This document shows, in pieces, positions 34,182-44,923 of a stretch of DNA of 64,000 bases. The position numbers and the translations under genes were made by a program. Position 1 is the first letter of the stretch. Each line of letters begins with the position of its first letter. The stretch comes from Platanthera guangdongensis (Eukaryota; Streptophyta; Magnoliopsida; Asparagales; Orchidaceae): contig CM077165.1 in assembly GCA_039583875.1 (NCBI GenBank), positions 67,382,757-67,446,756 of the forward strand, given 5' to 3'. The notes beneath the pieces are model-generated. The model did no database searches and was not told where the DNA came from. It saw only the letters and a program-made list of their open reading frames with translations.

Positions 34182-35269
34182 CTCTCTTTTGCAGGGTAGT
34201 CTAGGTTCCCGTAAATATGATGGGAACTAGACAGAAGATGTTTCAAGACTAAATTGGAACAAATATATGGAATATCAGAAGTACTATTTACAATGGGATA
34301 CTCACATTGAACACCTGGTATGCCTCAACCTGAGGGTGTAAATTATGAATCTCATAATCCCAGGTATTTTTGATCAACTCATATACTTGAGTCATATTGT
34401 ATCGACATTTACATATATATATATATTTATATATATACACATATATGTGTGTACACCTAAGGATAGGTTAACACTGTAAACATAAACCTTTGATACATTA
34501 ATAAAGATTTACCTGTAATTCCACTGGTAGATTCGAGAACTAACATCTACAGGCTTAAATCAGTTCACTAAAAACTAACGAAGATGCGTCATTGGAAATC
34601 ACTACAACTTACAATTGACATCAAGAAATGTATGGAAAAACCCCGTTCAAACCTTAAAGAGACTGGCATTAAGAAATATATATATATACATATTTAGAAT
34701 ATTTGTTTCAAATTGTCTTGATATCAGAAGACTTCGAGAATCCGGCATGCCTCTTAACACGTAGATTCCTATTAAAGAATCCCTTCGCTTTCGACCTAGA
34801 CAAACTAGAAACCCGCTAAAACGCGCTTAACCCGAAGACTCCCGCCGAACCTTAGCTTTTCGCTCTTCACACGGAAACCCGTTAAAACCCCTTTTAAACC
34901 CGTCGATATCGCACAGTATCCCGCCGACCCTTCATATTCCGTAGGAAGCTCACCGAATGAAACTCGCCGATTCTTCCCCTTCCGTCGACAACCGCAGGAA
35001 TCCCGCTTCTTCTTCCGTTGATATCAAGCAGGCAACTTGCCGACTCTTCCCTCCGTAGATCACTCCTCTCGCGTCCAGGGCGCTCGTCCAAGTCTCGGCG
35101 GGTTCGATCGACCAAAGTCGCGATCTTCTTCCGGTTTCCAGCCGTTTCCGTCGATTCTCACCTTCTAAGCTCTTGGGTAACCACTTTCTCACCCTTACAG
35201 TGACTTACTGTTAGTATAGCTTCCCTCTCGATTCCTGATTAGGCGTAGTCTTGGGATTTTAGTCTTGCA
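34182..35269 (+). other. spacer between gag and ORF2
   Basis: About 1.1 kb without a credible frame where pol would stand in a full element. It opens with TCTCTTTTGCAG (ending 34194), which looks like a 3' splice site, and holds AT-repeat tracts near 34415-34445 and 34675-34690, then C/T-rich leader-like sequence with repeated CCCGTTAAAACCC. A second acceptor-like tract, TTTCTCACCCTTACAG, ends at 35200, 70 bp before the ORF2 ATG. Confidence 0.55.
35185..35200 (+). promoter_or_regulatory. possible 3' splice site ahead of ORF2
   Basis: TTTCTCACCCTTACAG is a pyrimidine tract followed by CAG. It is conserved at 42224-42239 in copy 2. Splicing to this site would bring the ORF2 ATG close to the mRNA start. 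No transcript evidence is available here. Confidence 0.35.
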
Positions 35270-37693
35270 ATGGCTCCAAGGACAACCGCCGGCCGGGTCA
35301 CTGGTTGTGAGTTGGTTCGAACAGGGTTCTCACATGCTTCTGATGAATTCAGAAACATCATTATCATGCTTGAAGAGGCTGGACTCTCATTCATACTGGA
35401 GCACCCCTGTAAAATCTTGGACAAGGAAGTGATGGAGTTCTTCGCAACCGCCAAACTTCGGAATGAAGACTCTCTCATCAAGAGCAAGGTAGCAGGGGCA
35501 AAGATCAACATGTCTGTAAGCAAGCTGACCCAATACTTGCAGCTCACTAGCTCTGCGCACGAGGATTATCTGGAGGAACAGGATAAAACCAGGACATTAT
35601 TATTCTGTGGACTCGCTCGAGGAACTAGATCGATAAAGCGAAAGGATATGAATGAGGAGGGGAAACTTCTGTCAGACATCATTGGGAAAGTACTCATATG
35701 CAAACCGGGCTCTCATGGCCATATCTCTGTGGACATGTTCAAGATCCTTGTGGCAATTGTCTGCCGAAAAAGATTCAACTGGGGGTCATTACTTTTTGAG
35801 AAGATAAAGGACACTCTCAGATCTCCTAGCTTTGGCCGAATCATCAGTCTATATCTCAATCAGTTAAACGGAGATAGGTATGACATGAGTAAAGGAGTTC
35901 CACTGCATTACCTGAAGAAAATGGACTCGAGCGTATTTGACAGATGGGAGAGACGCATTGGGCAGGCTGCCGTGGTAGAACAACAAGAAGTATCTCCAGT
36001 CGAGGACGGAACTATGGCTGATTCCTTTGTAATCCCCAGTGAAATTCCTGATGCACTGACTGCAGGAATTGAGGGGGAGCCTCTACCCGCTTCTGCTAAC
36101 GTCATATCTGGCATCTCACAGATAGCTAGAGATGTAGTTGCAGATCTACAAGAAGAAAGTGAAACTGTGATGGAAAATGAGGCGGCCCTGAATCTGACTG
36201 ATCTAGGAGCCGGGGGTGATGTAGAGGAGACTGCTGAGGAAGGTTTGGAAGACGATGCAGCTGAGAATGATGTCATGGATGATGAGGATGAGGAAGAATG
36301 AAATGTTGGACAGGAAGCATTGGAGCCTCAGGACATCACTGAAGTTCCATCTGACAAGCACGCTCCTGAGATCGTTCCTGAGAACATTGGTGCAACAGTG
36401 GAGGGGGAGTCCTCTCAGCAGAGACTGCTTAGTACTTCCGAGTACTCCCCCCTTAGAGACTGTGCTAGTGTCCAGCTCTACAAGTGCATCTGCTGAAGAG
36501 CAAGGCCAAGGCATGCCTCAGGATCATCCACTACGAGCTGATCTAGCCAATCACACCGTAAATGTTATTCAAGGTATCGTGGATGAGCTCAAAGCATCTT
36601 TTGAGAAAGCTCAAAATAAAATGTTAAAAAGAATTAAGAAATCTGAAAATCTCATGCTCAAGAACATGGTGGAGATCAATCACAAACTGGATGTGATGGA
36701 AAAGAAGTTTGACGACAAGTATACAGCGGCCGGCCAAGCTGTAACTCTTCTAATGGACGGATTAAAAAAGAACACCGATACTCTCGCTGTAGTAAATCAG
36801 AATGCTCATGTCGTAGCAAATAACATTCAAAAGTTTGATGGCAATATGGTGACTCTTAACACCAATCAACAAGCCTTGGTTACCGAGTTCTCCAGGACTA
36901 CAAAGCACATTGATGAGTCACTGCATTCTTATGCAAACTCCATTGCAGTCGAAGCCAAAAAGGGGGAGAAAGAATATACAGCTAAGATGGCCGAGCTTCA
37001 AGAAATCATAATCAAAAATTTTGAGCAGTCAAACATATATGTTTATGACAGTTGCTGGTGGATGCTCAAACAAGTGCTAGGCGCTAACATCCCTGAAAAT
37101 CCTGAGGGTATTCCTGCTCCTGAAATTGATACTGCGGCTGATGAGGGACCAAGTGTTGAAGAAGTTCCATTAAGTGAAGCTGATGCTCATAGGGCTGCTA
37201 GGGCCACCTCCAAGGCAAAACTGATGGCAATGTTTGACCAAGGAGCCCTAGCAAAAGCTAGGGACAAGAGAAAATCTCAAGAAGGGACTTCTAAGGAAAC
37301 GCAAGCTGAAAAGAGAATTAGATTAAAGGAGGATGAAGTCAGGAATGAAAGGTGGAGTCCGGTATCAAAGAGTATCATCTTGGACACATTCTGGCTACAA
37401 GAAAAAGGGGAAATCAATCAGAACGAAGTATACAGCCAGCATGAGTGGGATCTGCACAAGACATATGAAGCCAAACGGAACATTTTCTTCAGGACCAACA
37501 CGGCGGCAGATAAAGCTCCTCCTCCAAGATACTATCCAAAGCCCAAGGAGTACGTTGATAGGAAAAGAAAGAAGTTTTTGGCTCAAAAACATAAGGATGA
37601 ACTAGCCAAAGAGCAACAGACAGAAGTTTATAGCTTGTCATTGTCTCATGAACACTTTTATCTTTTCTTATTGTTATATGAACAATCTTGGGA

Positions 37694-37727
<34 letters not shown>

Positions 37728-37835
37728 GAATTTATGATTGACTCAAGCTTTGATCTGTTTGCCTCTATTTCCTTGTGTCGCACTTTTAAATTCTATATGA
37801 TGTATATATTATCTGGATGGTGGCATTCATCTTAG
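35270..37835 (+). pseudogene. ORF2 of non-autonomous copia element, copy 1
   Basis: First part, 35270-36301: 343 residues from ATG. It has an N-terminal globular region with KEVMEFFATAKLRNEDSL, SDIIGKVLICKPGSHGH and NWGSLLFEKIKDTL blocks, then a low-complexity acidic tail (EE/DD runs). A TGA at 36299 ends it. Second part, to 37835 in another frame after a 20-nt deletion at 36442: a region with ENLMLKNMVEINHKLDVMEKKFDD and other heptad-like stretches, probably coiled coil, then a basic KRKKFLAQKHKD tail. After that the frame runs through a TA repeat to a hydrophobic end. I know of no assigned function. From memory, similar proteins are predicted in retroelements of Lamiales. Its place after gag recalls the env-like frame of SIRE elements. 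Confidence 0.6.
37690..37722. repeat. (TA)n microsatellite
   Basis: An uninterrupted TA run near the 3' end of internal 1. The run in copy 2 (about 44755-44775) is shorter. Confidence 0.9.
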
Positions 37836-37857
37836 CTAGTAGGATTTTGGCTTCGTC

Positions 37858-37871
37858 AAATAGGGGGAGAT
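37858..37871 (+). other. polypurine tract of copia internal 1
   Basis: AAATAGGGGGAGAT directly before the TGTTGGG start of LTR2. The same tract occurs at 44910-44923. Confidence 0.8.
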
Positions 37872-39573
37872 TGTTGGGTAATGTATCCACAATTACCCGG
37901 ATTTGAGGAAGCCTCCTGTCAAACTAAGATGAATTCACAATGTATTTGATAAAATATTTCAAGTTGTACTTGCAGTTATTCCACGCTAAGTGCACACCAA
38001 TGTCAGGGTGCAGTAGGTCAATATACACAGGTCTGCGCAACATAATCCCTCGTTGAGCAGATCAGTGTGATGGCCTACGTGCACTCTCTCTATTGGAGTG
38101 TACTTATTTTCAAGTACAGGGTTGTGATCATGCAAGAGCAGACAAGGAGCAACGATGGGTCAAAGAGCAGCTCATGGGTGGAAAGACGAAAAATCATCTA
38201 AGTGTGAATCGACGAGAATCACCATGTGATTCTCGCCGATTCGGCGAAAATAACTAGTGATTCTCGCCGAATCGTCGAGAATCACTGGCTGATTCTCGCC
38301 GTTTCTATCCGGCTACATCAAAGCGTGCGATTCTGGTGCTAAGTCATATTCGAAGAGAATCACCAAGTGATTCTCGCCGATTCGGCGAGAATCACTAGTG
38401 ATTCTCGGCGAATCGTCGAGAATCACTGGCTGATTCTCGCCGTCTCTTTCCAGCTTTCTCAGAGCGTGCAAACAAGTCTACATCGACGAGAGTCACCTTT
38501 GATTCTCCACGATTCGACGAGAATCACCTCTGATTCTCGCCGAATCGGCGAGAATCAACTTTGATTCTCGTCGATTTTGCCTTGGGCAACTTTCTGGAAA
38601 CCGCTGGACCGGACTCAGCCGCTGGCACTATTTTGAACCGGGCTTGGGGTCTCCTCTGGTGGGACCCACAACGGTCATCTTGAAGACCTAATGTATAAAT
38701 ACACCTGTATTATTGAATTGTAAAAACAACAGACAGAAATTCAAAAAAGAAGCTGAGCCGCGACGTGACCTAGATCGCGAGTCCCGCTCCGCCGCCGCTG
38801 ACATCGCTCGTGCTAGTTGTTCGCCGCTTTAGATCGTGATTCTTCTAGATCTTCCGGCGACAGAAGCTTAGCCAAGCGTAGCGTCTCAGGCGTCTAACCA
38901 GTGATCCTTTGTCTCTTGATTTGTTGATCGGGAAAACCTTCCCCGTCCGAATCGATCGAGACGATCGATCCTAGTGTGACCGTTGGAAGACCTTGCTAGC
39001 TTCGCTACGAAGTTTGAATCTCCAAAGTACAGCAGCCGCACACCGTTGTCGCCGCCGATCCCGAGAACCAAGCCGCCGCCCTTCTTGCCGCCGCCGGTTT
39101 CGGGGAGATTCTCTCCAAGTGAGATCTAGGGTTGTGGACTCTTCGTGACTTCTAGAACACGTCATCAAACGAAGAGGGACACCTTAGTCTCCGAAAGTAG
39201 TTTGTATTTCTTGTACATTCTAGTTCATTTTTGTTGTAAAGGAATGTTTGTTCCGAGTTGTAAGGGTTGGGTGCAACCCGTGTTGTGGGAGTGTTGTCTC
39301 CTACGTGTGGAAGGGTTCCTTCCGATAGTGCAAGGATTGGATTTCAATCCTGTTGTTGAAGTGACTGAGTCGTCCCTTGTTGGGAGATAGGTCGAAGGGG
39401 GAAAGTGGATGTACCCAAATCGGGGAACCACTATAAATAGCTTGTGTACTCTATTTGCTGTGTTGTTTTAATTTCGTGTGCAGGTACAATTTTAATTCCG
39501 CAAAAACGCTGCACGTCACCTATTACCCCCCCCCCCCCATAGGTGAAGGTAGTTGATACTAGGTGGACTTTCA
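37872..39573 (+). repeat. non-autonomous copia LTR2 (shared middle LTR)
   Basis: 1702 bp, 3' LTR for internal 1 and 5' LTR for internal 2. It contains the palindrome array at 38208-38577 and the 13-C hairpin at 39517-39545. It differs from LTR1 by scattered substitutions and one extra array unit. Confidence 0.9.
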
Positions 39574-39647
39574 AGTGTTATCAGAGGGAGGTTCCTCATC
39601 AAAAAGGTTTACACCTTGAGTAGAATACTGCCACCAGTGTCAGAAGC

Positions 39648-41225
39648 ATGGAGCTGGATCATGAGATCTCTCCACTAAGGCTTCCCACATGCACAAAGGA
39701 GTATTATCCCATCTGGAAGATGTGAGTGTCATATCACTTGGAGGCCATCGATCCTCGAGCATCTTTCATCCTGGATGAGGGTCCTTTTATTCCTATGAAG
39801 ACCTCCGGCTCTGGAAAGAATATCCAAGTGCCCAAGTGTATTGCTGAGATGTCGGAGACGGAACTCTCATTATTTAATCTGGATAAGATGATTCGTCAGA
39901 TTATCATGGATGTCTGGTCTGGACCTTCTCGCTCTAGATTGGAAAAATGTGGGACGGTCAAATCTATGTGGGTAATGATCTCAGAGCTGATGGGGGGATC
40001 AAAGAAAGCTGGGATCTGCTATCAACTAGAGGATGAAGCCTATGTGGGGGTCCTCGCCTCTGAAGATGAGGGCAAGGATCAATCGGACAGCATCAGAGCT
40101 CTAGTGTCCTTGTCAGAGACTGAAGAAGAAATTGAGGAAAGTAGTTCTAATGAGGATGACACAATGGTCACTGGCGCTAGTGATAATAACACTGAAGAGC
40201 AGGTAACTTCTTCATCTTGCCCCGTCTCTCTTGAAGTTCCTGAAGACAGGAACTGTTTCCCTTCAGAAAATCCTGATTCCCTAAAGAGAGCCCTTCAGAA
40301 GAGCAACCTACTTGTTGAAGAGCAAGCTCAGGAGATTGCTCGGCTGAAGATCTTGTTGGTTCTCTAATTGGCATCCAACAAGGTCAAGGACTCTAAAATC
40401 TCAGATCTAGAGAGTAGTCTAGAGAATGAGAAAAGGATAGTATCTAACTTTTCCAAGGTTGATGCTATGAAGAGAAAGGAAGAAAATGGGTGGATCTCCC
40501 GAATTATCAATTCATGGAGAAATGGGGAAACGGTATTCCGACCCCCCACTCCAAGCAGGAAGGGTACTCATCATGCTTTCAGGTATGATCACAGGAATAA
40601 TCGTGGTCACTGCAAGGGTGATCTGCCCTCATGTGGAGACACCCATAGTGCAAGGGCCGTCATGGCCACCCATGAGAGAATACCTAAGGCTCATTCTGAG
40701 CCCTTTGTATTCTCGGCCACTGCCCCTACTCGGCATGAATCTGCTGGTATCAGCTCTCAGAACGCTTCTCACCACCCAAGGATACAGGAAAGGGAGGTTA
40801 GAAGTCATGCAGTAAGTTCTCATGGGGCCTCAGGAAGGGGGCTGACTGAAAGGAAGGCACCACCTCCCTGGCCTTATGACGCTCGCTACATGCATTCCTT
40901 CCACCCCTCCAAGTGTCACAGTGGAAGAGGCAATTTTGGAAGCAGATCCAGATCTATCCCGTTTGGACCTAGGCTCATGACTACCTCAGTCACTGGATCA
41001 GGTCAGAAATGGAGATACAACATTCACACGTGTTGGTGCTGTGGCAAGGTTGGACACTTTGCCATAGACTATTGGCACAACCCCTCTGTGTCAAGGGCAA
41101 GGGCCTATCAACATCTTCTGGGCAGAGGTAGTCTTCCTGACTGGATTTCTGAGGGAAGACATTCGAGTGTTTATGCTAACAAGAACCTAGGACCCAATAT
41201 GTATTGGGTTCCTAAGGTAAGGTAA
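39648..41225 (+). pseudogene. gag-like protein, copy 2, with two stops
   Basis: Collinear with the intact copy 1 gag over its full length. A TGA at 39723-39725 replaces an AGA codon, and a TAA at 40365-40367 replaces CAA. Otherwise the frame is open (213- and 285-codon stretches), including the same C-x2-C-x4-H-x4-Y knuckle and the NLGPNMYWVPK end. The primer site before it is also mutated. Confidence 0.85.
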
Positions 41226-42308
41226 CTCTCTTTTGCAGGGTAGTCTAGGTTCCCGTAAATATGATGGGAACTAGACAGAAGATGTTTCAAGACTAAATTG
41301 GAACAAATATATGGAATATCAGAAGTACTATTTACAATGGGATACTCACATTGAACACCTGGTATGCCTCAACCTGAGGGGGTAAATTATGAATCTCATA
41401 ATCCCAGGTATTTTTGATCAACTCATATACTTGAGTCATATTGTATCGACATTTACATATATATATATTTATATATATACACATATATGTGTGTACACCT
41501 AAGGATAGGTTAACACCGTAAACATAAACCTTAGATACATTAATAAAGATTTACCTGTAATTCCACTGGTAGATTCGAGAACTAACATCTACAGGCTTAA
41601 ATCAGTTCACTGAAAACTAACGAAGATGCGTCATTGGAAATCACTACAACTTACAATTGACATCAAGAAATGTATGGAAAAACCCCATTCAAACCTTAAA
41701 GAGACTGGCATTAAGTAATATATATATACATATTTAGAAGATTTTTTCAAATTGTCTTGATATCAGAAGACTTCGAGAATCCGGCATGCCTCTTAACCCG
41801 TAGATTCCTATTAAAGAATCCCTTCGCTTTCGACCTAGACAAACTGGAAACCCGCTAAAACCCGCTTAACCCGAAGACTCCCGCCGAACCTTAGCTTTTC
41901 GCTCTTCACACGGAAACCCGTTAAAACCCCTTTTAAACCCGTCGATATCGCACAGTATCTCGCCGACCCTTCAGATTCCGCAGGAAGCTCACCGAAGGAA
42001 ACTCGCCGATTCTTCCCCTTCCGTCGACAACCGCAGGAATCCCGCTTCTTCTTCCGTTGATATCAAGCAGGCAACTCGCCGACTCTTCCCTCCGTAGATC
42101 ACTCCTCTCGCGTCCAGGGCGCTCGTCCAAGTCTCGGCGGGTTCGATCGACCAAAGTCGTGATCTTCTTCCGGTTTCCAGCCGTTTCCGTCGATTCTCAC
42201 CTTCTAAGCTCTTGGGTAACCACTTTCTCACCCTTACAGTGACTTACTGTTAGTGTAGCTTCCCTCTTGATTCCTGATTAGGCGTAGTCTTGGGATTTCA
42301 GTCTTGCA
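41226..42308 (+). other. spacer between gag and ORF2, copy 2
   Basis: Collinear with 34182-35269, including both acceptor-like CAG tracts and shorter AT repeats. No coding potential of its own. Confidence 0.55.
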
Positions 42309-44676
42309 ATGGCTCCAAGGACAACCGCCGGCCTGGTCACTGGTTGTGAGTTGGTTCGAACAGGGTTCTCACATGCTTCTGATGAATTCAGAAACATCAT
42401 TATCATGCTTGAAGAGGCTGGACTCTCATTCATACTGGAGCACCCCTGTAAAATCTTGGACAAGGAAGTGATGGAGTTCTTCGCAACCGCCAAACTCCGG
42501 AATGAAGACTCTCTCATCAAGAGCAAGGTAGCAGGGGCAAAGATCAAGATGTCTGCAAGCAAGCTGACCCAATACTTGCAGCTCACTGCTCTGCGCACGA
42601 GGATTATCTGGAGGAACAGGATAAAACCAGGACATTATTATTCTCTGGACTCGCTCGAGGAACTAGATCGATAAAGCGAAAGGATATGAATGAGGAGGGG
42701 AAACTTCTATCAGACATCATTGGGAAAGTACTCATATGCAAACCGGGCTCTCATGACCACATCTCTGCGGACATGTTCAAGATCCTTGTGGCAATTGTCT
42801 GCCGAAAAAGATTCAACTGGGGGGCATTGCTTTTTGAGAAGATAAAGGACACTCTCAGATCTCCTAGCTTTGGCTGAATCATTAGTTTATATCTCAATCA
42901 GTTAAACGGAGATAGGTATGACATGAGTAAAGGAGTTCCACTGCATTACCTGAATAAAATGGACTCGAGCATATTTGACAGATGGGAGAGACGCATTGGG
43001 CAGGCTGCCGTGGTAGAACAACAAGAAGTATCTCCAGCCGATGACGGAACTGTGGCTGATTCCTTTATAATCCCCAGTGAAATTCCTGATGCACTTACTG
43101 CAGGAATTGAGGGGGAGCCTCTACCCGCTTCTGCTAACGTCATATCTGGCATCTCACAGATAGCTAGAGATGCAGTTGCAGATCTACAAGAAGAAAGTGA
43201 AACTGTGATGGAAAATGAGGCGGCCCTGAATCTGACCGATCTAGGAGCCGGGGGTGATGTAGAGGAGACTGCTGAGGAAGGTTTGGAAGACGATGCAGCT
43301 GAGAATGATGTCATGGATGATGAGGATGAGGAAGAAGGAAATTTGGGACAGGAAGCATTGGAGCCTCAGGACATCACTGAAGTTCCATCTGACAAGCACG
43401 CTCCTGAGATCGTTCCTGAGAACATTGGTGCAACAGTGGAGGGGGAGCCCTCTCAGCAGAGACTGCTTAGTACTTCCGAGAAATCTACAGAGGCTGCAAG
43501 TATTCCCCCCTTAGAGACTGTGCTAGTGTCTAGCTCTACAAGTGCATCTACTGAAGAGCAAGGCCAAGGCATGCCTCAGGATCATCCACTACGAGCTGAT
43601 CTAGCCAATCACACCATAAATGTTATTCAAGGTATCGTGGATGAGCTCAAAGCATCTTTTGAGAAAGCTCAAAATAAAATGTTAAAAAGAATTAAGAAAT
43701 CTGAAAATCTCATGCTCAAGAACATGGTGGAGATCAATCACAAACTGGATGTGATGGAAAAGAAGTTTGACGACAAGTATACAGCGGCCGGCCAAGCTGT
43801 AACTCTTCTTATGGACGGATTAAAAAAGAACACCGATACTCTCGCCGTAGTAAATCAGAATGCTCATGTCGTAGCAAATAACATTCAAAAGTTTGATGGC
43901 AATATGGTGACTCTTAACATCAATCAACAAGCCTTGGTTACCGAGTTCTGCAGGACTACAAAGCACATTGATGAGTCACTGCATTCTTATGCAAACTCCA
44001 TTGCAGTCGAAGCCAAAAAGGGGGAGAAAGAATATACAGCTAAGATGGCCGAGCTTCAAGAAATCATAATCAAAAATTTTGAGCAGTCAAACATATATGT
44101 TTATGACAGTTGCTGGTGGATGCTCAAACAAGCGCTAGGCGCTAACATCCCTGACAATCCTGAGGGTACTCCTGCTCCTGAAATTAATACTGCGGCTGAT
44201 GAGGGACCAAGTGTTGAAGAAGTTCCATTAAGTGAAGCTGATGCTCATAGGGCTGCTAGGGCCACCTCCAAGGCAAAACTGATGGCAATGTTTGACTAAG
44301 GAGCCCTAGCAAAAGCTAGGGACAAGAGAAAATCTCAAGAAGGGACTTCTAAGGAAACGCAAGCTGAAAAGAGGATCAGATTGAAGGAGGATGAAGTCAG
44401 GAACGAAAGGTGGAGTCCGGTATCAAAGAGTATCATCTTGGACACATTCTGGCTACAAAAAAAGGGGAAATCAATCGGAACGAAGTATACAGCCAGCATG
44501 AGTGGGAGCTGCACAAGACATATGAAGCCAAACGGAACATTTTCTTCAGGACCATCACGACGGCAGATAAAGCTCCTCCTCCAGGATACTATCCAAAGCC
44601 CAAGGAGTATGTTGATAGGCAAAGAAAGAAGTTTTTGGCTCAAAAACATAAGGATGACCTAGCCAAAGAGCAATAG
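42309..44676 (+). pseudogene. ORF2 of non-autonomous copia element, copy 2
   Basis: Collinear with copy 1. It keeps the acidic and coiled-coil parts in one frame (42923-44299, 458 residues), which shows that the two parts split in copy 1 belong to one protein. Its own defects are a 2-nt loss near 42586, a TGA at 42875-42877 (CGA in copy 1), a TAA at 44297-44299 (CAA in copy 1), a 1-nt loss in an A run near 44460, and a TAG at 44674-44676 (CAG in copy 1). The two copies share no disabling change in this region, so the common ancestor probably had an open ORF2. Confidence 0.7.
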
Positions 44677-44923
44677 ACAGAAGTTTATAGCTTGTCATTG
44701 TCTCATGAACACTTTTATCTTTTCTTATTGTTATATGAACAATCTTGGGAATATTATATATATATATATATATGTATATGAATTTATGATTGACTCAAGC
44801 TTTGATCTGTTTGCCTCTATTTCCTTGTGCCGCACTTTTAAATTCTATATGATGTATATATTATCTGGATGGTGGCATTCATCTTAGCTAGTAGGATTTT
44901 GGCTTCGTCAAATAGGGGGAGAT

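Noticed and set aside
34894..35192. Minus-strand arginine-rich frames between gag and ORF2
   Set aside because: Antisense to the C/T-rich leader before ORF2. Present in both copies only because the copies are alike.
35270..36301. ORF2 first part as an ordinary cellular gene
   Set aside because: It occurs in both retrotransposon units at the same place, between gag and the polypurine tract, so it belongs to the element.
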